Assembly (NCBI GenBank): GCA_937877655.1
Contig: CALFJC010000111.1
Span: 1 to 30,251 of the forward strand
Length of the DNA: 30,251 nt
Reading direction: 5' to 3'
From: an uncultured Selenomonadales bacterium
Lineage (GTDB): Bacteria > Bacillota > Negativicutes > Selenomonadales > Selenomonadaceae
Below are positions 22,761 to 30,179 of the stretch, piece after piece (position 1 is the first letter of the stretch; each line of letters opens with the position of its first letter). A program made the position numbers and the translations under genes. A model generated the notes under the pieces. The model was not told where the DNA came from, searched no databases, and saw only the letters and a list, made by a program, of their open reading frames with translations.

Positions 22761-22854
22761 GGTTGTTGGCAAATTAAAAATCAGAATGTGACAAGGAATT
22801 TTTTCGACCGGAAAAAGAACCGTCACCTGCTAAATTTACCAACAGACTCTAAAA
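22761..22854 (-). repeat. Dispersed palindromic element, copy 1 (between aprB and cysD)
   Basis: A ~95-base stretch beginning at the aprB stop codon. Outer arms 22764-22775 and 22833-22844 are 12-base complements (one G-U). An inner GTGAC/GTCAC stem carries complementary T and A runs. Copy 2 lies between cysW and cysA (28304-28457), is clearly homologous along its length and also starts at a TAG stop. It may be an intercistronic RNA structure or a REP/MITE-like element. Confidence 0.7.
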
Positions 22855-23163
22855 TTTGTTTGCTTGCGATTTATCAACTTCCAAAATAATTTTTTCGCCG
22901 TCGGGCTTGAGGATTTTCCAAGTTAATTTTGTCGCCGAGTCTTCGGCAAAAAGTTTCGCGCCCACGCCGCCCAAATCAGCCGAAAGCATGTAAGCAATCG
23001 CGTTGACGGGACAAATTTTCACGCAAGCACAGCAACCCCAACAATCGCGAATATCTCGGCAAGCCGCGCAGGTATTTTTTATTTCAAGCAAGTTGCCGGG
23101 ACAAATGTCTACACACCGCCCGCAACCGACACAAATTTTTTTATCAATTACAATCAAAGTCAT
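22849..23163 (-). CDS. aprB: Adenylylsulfate (APS) reductase beta subunit, 2[4Fe-4S]
   Basis: A 104-residue iron-sulfur protein. Two cluster motifs, CVGCGRCVDICP (Cys11/14/17/21) and CWGCCACVKICP (Cys41/44/47/51), are followed by a short tail that resembles the AprB tail (NAIAYMLSADLGGVGAKL, LTWKILKPDG). It would pass electrons to the FAD of AprA for reduction of APS to sulfite and AMP. It is shorter than the usual dissimilatory AprB (about 150 residues). The ATG at 23161-23163 is chosen because family similarity begins there, though its GGAG lies only two bases away. Order is unusual: aprA is upstream, and a plus-strand gene sits between them. Confidence 0.85.
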   Translation of the reverse strand: MTLIVIDKKICVGCGRCVDICPGNLLEIKNTCAACRDIRDCWGCCACVKICPVNAIAYMLSADLGGVGAKLFAEDSATKLTWKILKPDGEKIILEVDKSQANKF

Positions 23164-23223
23164 CACTCCAAAAAGGATTTTAAATCTCCGCGCAGAAATT
23201 TTTTCGCAAAGGAGGTTTTTACT

Positions 23224-23670
23224 ATGGGAACAATCTATAAGTTTCATTGTGAAAAATGCGGATACGTTTTAGAAACAAACTTGGGATTTGACATTTTTGA
23301 GGTAGTGGAACTTTACAAAAAAACTTTGACAGCAGGGCGCAATGGTGAGTTTGGGGAAGAAGTTCAGAAATTTTTATTAGAAAATCCTGACGGCGAAATT
23401 GATTGCAAAAATATTTTGAAAAAGTGTACTGTATGTGGCAAATATGAAACGATTCAAGATTTGACAATGTCTTTGCCGAAAAAAGATATTTTCGGCAGAA
23501 AAGGACGTGAGATTTTTAAGAAATATCCTCACAAGTGTAAGCATTGCGGCGGCAAGGTTGAAATCTTAACTGAGTCCGATATTTTTGAGAAAAAATGTAA
23601 TATGAATTGTCCCTATTGTCATATAGAAATGATTGAAGATGAAAGGAAATATTCGACCATTTGGGATTAA
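23224..23670 (+). CDS. Hypothetical multi-CxxC zinc-ribbon protein on the opposite strand
   Basis: A 148-residue protein I do not recognise. Cys pairs at 9/12, 68/71, 105/108 and 129/132, plus single Cys at 61 and 125, suggest two zinc ribbons; the region between is helical and charged. Start ATG follows an AAAGGAGG ribosome site. The gene is visibly more A/T-rich in codon choice than its neighbours (many AAA, GAA, TTT, ATT) and points against the operon. Its stop overlaps the aprA stop (tail to tail), and its start diverges from aprB. It therefore separates aprA from aprB and is probably a later insertion. No mobile-element ends were noticed. Confidence 0.75.
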   Translation: MGTIYKFHCEKCGYVLETNLGFDIFEVVELYKKTLTAGRNGEFGEEVQKFLLENPDGEIDCKNILKKCTVCGKYETIQDLTMSLPKKDIFGRKGREIFKKYPHKCKHCGGKVEILTESDIFEKKCNMNCPYCHIEMIEDERKYSTIWD

Positions 23671-25298
23671 AGCTCCCGAAAAATAATTTTTGTTTTGCCG
23701 TCGCGTGTTACCGAGTTCACGAACAGATTAAATTTTTCGTCACGATTCGGAAAGTCAAGATTTTGTCCGAAGCCCGCCCAACGAGTTTCACGCCGCGCCC
23801 TCATGTGTTCAATCAAAACTTTTGCAACCGTCAATCGCTCGCGCAACTCAAAAATTTTTAAAAGCCCGTACATGTCGGCGGCATGAAGTTTCTCGGACAA
23901 TTTTTCTATGCGTTCAATATTTTTTGCCGCCAAAGTTAATTGCCGCTCGCTGAAACGATAATTCTGCGTCAAGCCGCCCGCATATTCATCCATAACCGTC
24001 TGCATTGCAATTTCCAAATCGTCAACGCTGAACGGCGAATCATTTTTAAAAAATTTTTCAAAGTCGTCCGCGTCGAAGTTAATCTGCGCGGGCATTTCAA
24101 TTTCATCCAGAGTTTCGGAAATTTTTTCGGCGACAATCTCCGCTTCGGCAAATGCGCCCGTGACATATTTTTGAGGACAGCCGCCCGCAACGTCGCCCGC
24201 CGCATAAAGATTTTGCAACGTCGTTTTTCGATTTGCATCAACCCAATAACCCGCCGCCGTGTGTCCGCCGACTATGTAAGGTTCCGTGCCCGCCACTTCG
24301 ACATTAAAATTTTTCGGCGACTGATTCGTTTCAAGCCATTTCAAAGTTTGTGCGGGCGACATGTTCAGATAAGCCTCGAATAAATTTTTTTCCTGCTCGG
24401 CGGAAATGCCTACGGTTTTTAAAAAACAAGCACCGCGTCCCGCCAAAATTTCACTCGTCACCGCAAAAACTCGCTCGCTCGTCGTGTTGCCGTAATTTTT
24501 TTGATAAAGTTCGCCGCCGGAATTAATCTGCGCCGCCCCGACTCCCTGCGCCAAAGTTCCCGTCGGAGCAATCGTATCTTTGCAACGCAACGCGATAAAT
24601 CTCATTTCAAAAGTTGTCATCTCCGCGCCGGCGCGAATGCCCATTGCATATCCCGCGCCCGTGTTGAAAGGCGGATACCACATTTGATGACGAGAGCCGC
24701 CCGCATGATTCGGCAAATAAATTCCCGCCGCTCCACCCGTTGAAATCAGCGTAACTTTCGCCGCGAAGCTGTAAAAATTTTTTTCACGAGTGCTGAAACC
24801 GTAAGCCCCCAAAACTTTATTTCCGCCAAGAAAAAAATCGGTAACGTTGACATGATTAAAAATTTTCACGTTCGGAAAATTTTTCACGGCGGCGGCAAGA
24901 ATCGGCTTGATATTTTCGCCGTTGATTTTTACGTTGCGCCAACCGCGCAGGACATATTTTCCTTGCAAATCTTTTTGAATAACCAAGCCGAGCCGTTCAA
25001 TAATTTTTGTTACGTGATTCAATCGCTCCGACATCGTAAAAAGCAAATCGCGGCGGGCAATTCCGTGCGCGTCGTTGAAAGCGTAGTCGACATAATCTTT
25101 CGGCGTGCGCCCTTCGCCGATATAAGCGTTAAGAGCATTGACGCCCGCCGCCAAACAACCGCTCCTGCGAACGTCCGCCTTTTCGACGACAAAAATTTTT
25201 ATTTCGGGATTGATTTCGGCGAGCCGAATTGCCGCGAATAAACCTGCCGCCCCGCCGCCGATTATCAACACGTCGGCTGTTAAAAAAATTTTTTCCAT
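23667..25298 (-). CDS. aprA: Adenylylsulfate (APS) reductase alpha subunit, FAD-dependent
   Basis: A 543-residue member of the fumarate reductase/AprA flavoprotein family. The FAD-binding start is DVLIIGGGAAGLFAAIRLAE; RRSGCLAAGVNALNAYIGEG and KDYVDYAFNDAHGIARRDLL follow the AprA pattern; ISTGGAAGIYLPNH and PYIVGGHTAAGYWVD then LYAAGDVAGGCPQKYVTGAF close the flavin site, and the helical C-terminus has HMRARRETRWAGFG. It is shorter than dissimilatory AprA (over 600 residues). With CysDN and Sbp-CysTWA nearby and no Qmo or DsrAB genes in view, an assimilatory role is likely. The ATG at 25298 overlaps the ATP-grasp stop (TAATG). Confidence 0.87.
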   Translation of the reverse strand: MEKIFLTADVLIIGGGAAGLFAAIRLAEINPEIKIFVVEKADVRRSGCLAAGVNALNAYIGEGRTPKDYVDYAFNDAHGIARRDLLFTMSERLNHVTKIIERLGLVIQKDLQGKYVLRGWRNVKINGENIKPILAAAVKNFPNVKIFNHVNVTDFFLGGNKVLGAYGFSTREKNFYSFAAKVTLISTGGAAGIYLPNHAGGSRHQMWYPPFNTGAGYAMGIRAGAEMTTFEMRFIALRCKDTIAPTGTLAQGVGAAQINSGGELYQKNYGNTTSERVFAVTSEILAGRGACFLKTVGISAEQEKNLFEAYLNMSPAQTLKWLETNQSPKNFNVEVAGTEPYIVGGHTAAGYWVDANRKTTLQNLYAAGDVAGGCPQKYVTGAFAEAEIVAEKISETLDEIEMPAQINFDADDFEKFFKNDSPFSVDDLEIAMQTVMDEYAGGLTQNYRFSERQLTLAAKNIERIEKLSEKLHAADMYGLLKIFELRERLTVAKVLIEHMRARRETRWAGFGQNLDFPNRDEKFNLFVNSVTRDGKTKIIFREL

Positions 25299-26488
25299 TA
25301 CGGTTGCTCCAAAACAAATTTTATAAATTCTTCCGTCGATTGTAAGTCTGAAAGTTTTGCCGTGTACATTTGATTTCCCATTTGCGGAACCATCATTTCA
25401 GGCATTCGCTCGCACATGACAATATTTTTTCCGTAACGCGACAAAATTTCTTCGTGAGTATGAACATATTGATGACAATCGCGGCGGCTCGCATAAGCGC
25501 AATAAAAATGTTCGCCGTCATCTTTCAACTTGCGCTTGTCGTCGGTTATCATGTCCGCCCAAATTTGATAAACGTCCGTCGAGTGCGCGAAGTTCATCAT
25601 ATCGGGCGTATAACCTCCCGCCGGACGCATGTTGACTTCCAAGCCGACAAAATCTCCAACTTCGCTCAAGCCCGCCTTCGCCTTCGTCAAGCGGAAAAAT
25701 TCCAAGTGAACAAAGCGACTTTTGACGCCGAACGCTTTTGCCGTCGCCCGTCCTACTTTGCAAAGTTTTTCGGGCGCATAAGCTGCCGTGTAATACGACA
25801 AATCCAATTTTTTCAAAACAATATCCATAACCGACGGAGGCCAAACCGTCATTGATTCAAGCAACGGCTCGGAGTTTGAATTCAAAATCGCGTCGTAGGA
25901 ACAAATATCGCCCGTCACAAATTCTTCCATAACGTAGGGAACTTCGGGCAATGTTTCAAAAAATTTTTCCAAGTGCTCGTCGTTCTCCAGCTTGAAAGTA
26001 TCGCTCGCGCCCACGCCGACATCGGGCTTGACGATAACGGGATAACCAACCTCCGCAATAAAATTTTTTGCCGCCGTCAAATCGGTAATTTTATGGAGCC
26101 GCGCAGTCGGAACGCCCGCCTTTGCGTAATAAATTTTCATTGCCGATTTATTTTTTATGCGCCCGATATTTTCAAATTGCTCGCCCGTCGTTATATGAAA
26201 ATCCGTCCGAAGCCGCGCATCCTGTTCAAGCCAAAATTCATTGTTCGATTCAAGCCAATCAATTTTTCCGTATTTGAAACTGAAAAACGCAACCGCCTTA
26301 AACATTTCCTCATAGTTGCCGAGATTCGGCACGAAATAATATTCCGTCAAAGCCGCCTTGAGTTCTTCGCGCAATTCGGAAAAAGGAGTATCGCCGATGC
26401 CCAAAACGTTGACGCCGTTTTTGTGAAGACGATCGCAAAAATTCCAATAGTGCTTCGGAAATTGCGGCGAGATAAAAATAAAATTCAT
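25298..26488 (-). CDS. ATP-grasp carboxylate-amine ligase family protein, function unknown
   Basis: A 396-residue ATP-grasp enzyme. The N-terminal domain starts NFIFISPQFPKHYWNFC. The ATP-grasp core has GYPVIVKPDVGVGASDTF (ATP Lys and Gly-rich loop), PYVMEEFVTGDICSYDAI, and the Mg-binding GLEVNMRPAGGYTPDMMNF. Such enzymes join a carboxylate to an amine or thiol through an acyl-phosphate. The substrate cannot be read from sequence. An AAGGAGG site in the end of the esterase gene precedes two adjacent ATGs (26491 and 26488); spacing favours 26488. It overlaps the esterase stop upstream and aprA start downstream, so it is translated together with sulfur genes. Confidence 0.85.
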   Translation of the reverse strand: MNFIFISPQFPKHYWNFCDRLHKNGVNVLGIGDTPFSELREELKAALTEYYFVPNLGNYEEMFKAVAFFSFKYGKIDWLESNNEFWLEQDARLRTDFHITTGEQFENIGRIKNKSAMKIYYAKAGVPTARLHKITDLTAAKNFIAEVGYPVIVKPDVGVGASDTFKLENDEHLEKFFETLPEVPYVMEEFVTGDICSYDAILNSNSEPLLESMTVWPPSVMDIVLKKLDLSYYTAAYAPEKLCKVGRATAKAFGVKSRFVHLEFFRLTKAKAGLSEVGDFVGLEVNMRPAGGYTPDMMNFAHSTDVYQIWADMITDDKRKLKDDGEHFYCAYASRRDCHQYVHTHEEILSRYGKNIVMCERMPEMMVPQMGNQMYTAKLSDLQSTEEFIKFVLEQP

Positions 26489-27219
26489 CATTGCGCCTCC
26501 TTCAAAAATTGCGGCAGAAAATACAAAATTTGTTTCTTCCACCAGATCCAATCATGATCAACGTCAAAGCCCCAAAAATCTGTCAGCGCATTAATTTTTT
26601 TCTCCGCAAAAATTTCGCGCATAATTGCGGTTGTTCGCCGCCCTTCTTCTTCCCAACGCCCTTGTCCGACGCAGAGAATTATTTTTTTCCGATTGTAAAT
26701 TTCAATGTAAGGATGATTCGGCGTCATATTGGGCAAAAAATCTGCGGGAGAATTTTCATAGAGCACGGGATTCAACCAACCGTCAAAGAAAAATTTTGCG
26801 TCATAAACGCCCGACAAAGACAACATACCCGAAAAAAGTTCGGGGCGACGCAGAAAAACAATCGTTGCATGAAGTCCGCCCAAACTGCAACCCGCTGCAA
26901 CGGGCAGATTTTTTTCGCCGATAAACGGAACGACTTCTTCGATAATGTAATTGTAATAAGCTTCCTGCCGCGCCGCCCGCCAAATTTTATCGCCGTAAAT
27001 ATTCGACCAAGTTTCAATGTCAACCGTGTCGACGCAATAAAGTTTGATCTGCCCGCCGTCAATAAAGCGCGACAATGTTTCAATCATGCCGAAGTTTTCA
27101 AAGTTATCGCTCATGGCGTCCTGCGTCGGGAAAATCAGAAAAGGGACGCCGCCCTTGCCGTAAATTTTAATCGTCATGTTTCGCCGCAAATGTTTGCTGT
27201 GCCAACAAATTTCATTCAT
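26488..27219 (-). CDS. Alpha/beta-hydrolase esterase (EsteraseD type), function unknown
   Basis: A 243-residue putative esterase. The nucleophile elbow is GCSLGG with Ser112; the likely catalytic His is His222 in VDHDW near the C-terminus, as in the esterase D/antigen 85-like family. No signal peptide is seen, so it is likely cytoplasmic. The ATG at 27219 overlaps the cysA stop (TGATG) and the stop overlaps the ATP-grasp start. The pair looks like a functional unit: the ligase could make an amide, ester or thioester that the hydrolase opens, or the hydrolase may remove a side product. That is inference only. Confidence 0.83.
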   Translation of the reverse strand: MNEICWHSKHLRRNMTIKIYGKGGVPFLIFPTQDAMSDNFENFGMIETLSRFIDGGQIKLYCVDTVDIETWSNIYGDKIWRAARQEAYYNYIIEEVVPFIGEKNLPVAAGCSLGGLHATIVFLRRPELFSGMLSLSGVYDAKFFFDGWLNPVLYENSPADFLPNMTPNHPYIEIYNRKKIILCVGQGRWEEEGRRTTAIMREIFAEKKINALTDFWGFDVDHDWIWWKKQILYFLPQFLKEAQ

Positions 27220-28286
27220 CAGATTATCACCGACTCTCTGCGCTTGGCGGCGTTTTCGATAACTTGCGTTTTGTCGCCGTCGAAGCCGTAAATTTTATGG
27301 ATAAAAACAAAAGCCTCGTCGCCTTCGTGCAAGGGCGTCTGCTCCAAGCCGCGAAATCCTCTCAGCAACTGCCCTTTGACTTCAATATCAATTTGAATCA
27401 CACTGCCGCGAAAATATGTTCCGAGAACAATTCCTTTTTCTGTCGTCACGGGCATAGGTTGCGGCATTTCCTCAATCGCGGCGGCTATTTCCAAAAATTC
27501 GGGGCGCAAAATCCCCGCGTGGCTTTCGTATTCATCAAAGCCTTTGAAAATCGTATAATCGGGAACTTGTACGCTCTCGCCGATAAATTTTGCTACAAAA
27601 GGCGTTTTGGGCGATTGATAAATTTCGACGGGCACGCCCGCCTGCTCAATCCGTCCGCGATTTGTGATAATAATTTCGTCGGCAACTTCAACTGCCTCAT
27701 CTTGGTCGTGTGTCACGAAAATTGCAGTTATGCCCAGCTTGTGAATTGTATGTTTCAACCAGCCGCGCAGTTCCTGACGAACTTTGGCATCAATCGCGGC
27801 GAACGGTTCATCAAGCAAAAGCAATTCCGGATTGGGCGCGAGTGCTCTTGCAAAGGCAACGCGCTGACGTTGTCCGCCGCTCAACTGTAACGGGTAACGT
27901 TGAGTAAAATCTTTCAGCCCGATAAGCTCCGCCAATTCCTCAACGCGCTTTTTAATTTCGGCTTTGGATTTTTTTTGAACCGTCAAGCCGAACGCAATAT
28001 TGTCAAAAACCGTCATGTGCTTGAACAGCGCGTAACTTTGAAACAAAAATCCTATTCCGCGTTCGCCGGGCGGCAAATCATTTACGCGACGCCCGCCGAT
28101 AAAAATATCGCCGCTGTCGGGAGTTTCAAGCCCCGCGATCATTCGCAAAATCGTCGTCTTGCCGCTCCCCGAAGGTCCGAGCAAACCGATTAATTTTCCG
28201 CGTTCAATGTCAAAACTCACATTGTCCGACGCCTTGAAATTTCCGAAATGTTTATTGATATTTTTAACCTGAACTTCAAAAGTCAT
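27219..28286 (-). CDS. cysA: Sulfate/thiosulfate ABC transporter ATPase CysA
   Basis: A 355-residue ABC ATPase. Walker A GPSGSGKT is at 37-44, Q-loop LFQSYALFKHMTVFDNI, signature LSGGQRQRVAFARAL, Walker B LLLLDEPFAAID, and switch FVTHDQDEAVEVAD. The N-terminal KHFGNFKASDNVSFDI and the C-terminal TOBE-type regulatory part are CysA-like. ATG 28284-28286 is chosen because AGGAAG lies eight bases before it; a GTG three codons upstream is less well placed. The 166-base gap to cysW holds the second palindromic element. It powers sulfate uptake through CysT and CysW. Confidence 0.94.
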   Translation of the reverse strand: MTFEVQVKNINKHFGNFKASDNVSFDIERGKLIGLLGPSGSGKTTILRMIAGLETPDSGDIFIGGRRVNDLPPGERGIGFLFQSYALFKHMTVFDNIAFGLTVQKKSKAEIKKRVEELAELIGLKDFTQRYPLQLSGGQRQRVAFARALAPNPELLLLDEPFAAIDAKVRQELRGWLKHTIHKLGITAIFVTHDQDEAVEVADEIIITNRGRIEQAGVPVEIYQSPKTPFVAKFIGESVQVPDYTIFKGFDEYESHAGILRPEFLEIAAAIEEMPQPMPVTTEKGIVLGTYFRGSVIQIDIEVKGQLLRGFRGLEQTPLHEGDEAFVFIHKIYGFDGDKTQVIENAAKRRESVII

Positions 28287-28303
28287 TTGAATCACTTCCT
28301 GGT

Positions 28304-28457
28304 GGTTGTTGGTAAATTCAAAATCGGAATGTGACGAGGAATTTTTTCGGCTGACGAGGCGTAAGCGCGACGGCGTACTAAGGTACGTCTAGCGCGCAAC
28401 AACGAAGTCAGGCGGAAAAATAACCGTCACTTGTAATGTTTGCCGACACGCTCTAAA
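28304..28457 (-). repeat. Dispersed palindromic element, copy 2 (between cysW and cysA)
   Basis: Homologous to 22761-22854 at both ends: it begins at the cysW TAG stop (TTTAGAG), has the GTGACGGTT / ATTCCTCGTCAC inner arms and the ATTTACCAACAACC end. Outer arms have two C-A mismatches if read as minus-strand RNA but pair through G-U on the plus strand. The tip of the hairpin carries a separate 61-base hairpin (28351-28411), which copy 1 lacks. Confidence 0.7.
28351..28411. repeat. REP-like hairpin nested in the palindromic element
   Basis: A 61-base GC-rich palindrome: outer arms CTGAC/GTCAG, inner GCGCG/CGCGC and CGTAC/GTACG around a TAAG tip. It is absent from the homologous element at 22761-22854, which shows a precise insertion at the hairpin tip. 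The form suggests a short non-autonomous repeat; other copies would be needed to name it. Confidence 0.6.
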
Positions 28458-29340
28458 CTTGCGGCGCGACTTTCGGCGGAGAATTTAATTTCGGCGTATC
28501 GGAACTTTTATCGTCCGTCGAAAATTTTTCTTCGGCAACATCTTTACCGGCGCGTTCAACCAAATTGCGCAGAATCAAAATTATTATCGCCAAGAAAACC
28601 AAAATCGACGCAACCGCAAATGCCGCCGTGAAATTGTATTCGTTGTATAAAATTTCAATGTGCAAAGGCAGAGTGTTTGTTTTGCCGCGAATGTGCCCGC
28701 TCACAACCGAAACCGCTCCGAATTCTCCCAATGCCCGCGCAGAGCACAAAATTATTCCGTAGCCCAATGCCCATTTGATATTCGGCAAAGTCACGCGGCG
28801 AAAAATCGTCCAGCCGCTCGCGCCCATTGTCGCCGCCGCTTCTTCTTCAGACCGCCCCTGACTTTCCATAACGGGAACCAATTCGCGAGTTATGAAAGGA
28901 AATGTCACAAAAACCGTCGCCAAAATTATTCCCGGTACCGCGAAAACTATCGCCAAATTATTTTCCTGCAAAATCGGATAAAGCGGACTCATTCTTCCAA
29001 AAAGCATTATGAAAAATAATCCCGCCACTACAGGACTGATTGCAAAAGGTAAATCTATCAGCGAGCCGAGAAATGTTTTCCCGCAAAAATCAAACTTCGT
29101 TAAAAGCCACGCCGACGCCAAGCCAAAAATTGTGTTCAATACGACCGCCAAAATCGTCGCCTCGATTGTCAGATAAAGTGCTTTCAGCGCAAATTCGTCC
29201 GTCAACGCTTTGAAATAAAAATCGACGCCGCGAGCCAATGCTTCCTTCGCAACCAAAAGCAACGGCATGATTAACATAACGAATAAAAAACTTGCCGCAA
29301 CAAATATCAAAAATCTTTTCAGCCAAATCGACTCACGCAT
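28453..29340 (-). CDS. cysW: Sulfate ABC transporter permease CysW
   Basis: A 295-residue inner-membrane permease with about six helices. The binding-protein-dependent transport EAA loop is visible around EEAAATMGASGWTIFRRVTL, preceded by LPFAISPVVAGLFFIMLFG and followed by ARALGEFGAVSVVSGHIRGK, a CysW hallmark. The ATG at 29338-29340 has GGAGG eight bases upstream and overlaps the 3' end of cysT, giving translational coupling. Its charged C-terminal tail (EKFSTDDKSSDTPKLNSPP) is an ordinary variable end. Confidence 0.94.
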   Translation of the reverse strand: MRESIWLKRFLIFVAASFLFVMLIMPLLLVAKEALARGVDFYFKALTDEFALKALYLTIEATILAVVLNTIFGLASAWLLTKFDFCGKTFLGSLIDLPFAISPVVAGLFFIMLFGRMSPLYPILQENNLAIVFAVPGIILATVFVTFPFITRELVPVMESQGRSEEEAAATMGASGWTIFRRVTLPNIKWALGYGIILCSARALGEFGAVSVVSGHIRGKTNTLPLHIEILYNEYNFTAAFAVASILVFLAIIILILRNLVERAGKDVAEEKFSTDDKSSDTPKLNSPPKVAPQV

Positions 29341-30175
29341 TGACGACACCTCCAATCTTTTTCAACTGTCGCGATTGCCAACCGTGAATTCCCAACAAAA
29401 TTGTCAACGATAAAACCATCATCACGATAGCGATTGCCGCCGCCGATTGATAATCGAATTGTTCAAGCTTCGTCATTATCATCAGCGGCGCAATTTCTGT
29501 TTCGTAAGGCATATTGCCCGCAATGAAAACTACCGAGCCATATTCGCCGATGCCTCTTGCGAATGCCAATGCAAAGCCCGTCAACAGCGGCGAAAGAAGT
29601 TCGGGGAAAATTATTTTGCTGAAGATTGTCCGATTGTTCGCGCCGAATAAATTTGCCGCCTCTTCCAACTGTGGATCGAGTTCCTTCAAAACCGGTTGAA
29701 CACTTCGCGCCACGAAAGGTATTCCGACAAAAATCAGCGCGATTGTGATTCCCAGCGGAGAAAATGCCGACTCAATTCCGATGCTGTAGAAAAATTTTCC
29801 GAGTAAGCCGTTTTGTGCGTAAAGCGTCGTTAGGGCAATGCCCGCGACCGCCGTCGGCAACGCGAAAGGCAAATCTATCAGCGCGTCCATTATTTTTTTC
29901 CCGCGAAAATCGTAGCGAACCAAAACCCAAGCGATTATCAAACCGAAGAACGCATTTATCAAGCCCGCCGCCAATGCGCAGAAAAAACTAACTCCGTAAG
30001 CGTGAACGTTGCGCCAATCGGTTACTGCCGTAAAAAATTTTTCAAAGCCCATGCCGCTCGCGAATAAGACGAACGCCGCCAGCGGTATGAATAAAAACAA
30101 ACTTACAAAAGTCATCGTAATGCCGAGCGTCAAATGTCGTCCCGGTATCACGTCGTTTTTGCCAAACATTTTCAA
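29333..30175 (-). CDS. cysT: Sulfate ABC transporter permease CysT (CysU)
   Basis: A 280-residue inner-membrane permease with about six helices. Family features are LTLGITMTFVSLFLFIPLAA, DALIDLPFALPTAVAGIALT, the EAA loop EEAANLFGANNRTIFSKIIF, and FARGIGEYGSVVFIAGNMPY, which is the CysT counterpart of the CysW motif. The start ATG (30173-30175) lies a few bases after the sbp stop, with no strong ribosome site apparent, so coupling to sbp translation is possible. With CysW it makes the sulfate channel. Confidence 0.94.
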   Translation of the reverse strand: MKMFGKNDVIPGRHLTLGITMTFVSLFLFIPLAAFVLFASGMGFEKFFTAVTDWRNVHAYGVSFFCALAAGLINAFFGLIIAWVLVRYDFRGKKIMDALIDLPFALPTAVAGIALTTLYAQNGLLGKFFYSIGIESAFSPLGITIALIFVGIPFVARSVQPVLKELDPQLEEAANLFGANNRTIFSKIIFPELLSPLLTGFALAFARGIGEYGSVVFIAGNMPYETEIAPLMIMTKLEQFDYQSAAAIAIVMMVLSLTILLGIHGWQSRQLKKIGGVVNA

Positions 30176-30179
30176 TCAC

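Noticed and set aside
22563..22826. Minus-strand ORF overlapping the cysD start
   Set aside because: It runs in another frame across the palindromic element and into cysD, with no family resemblance.
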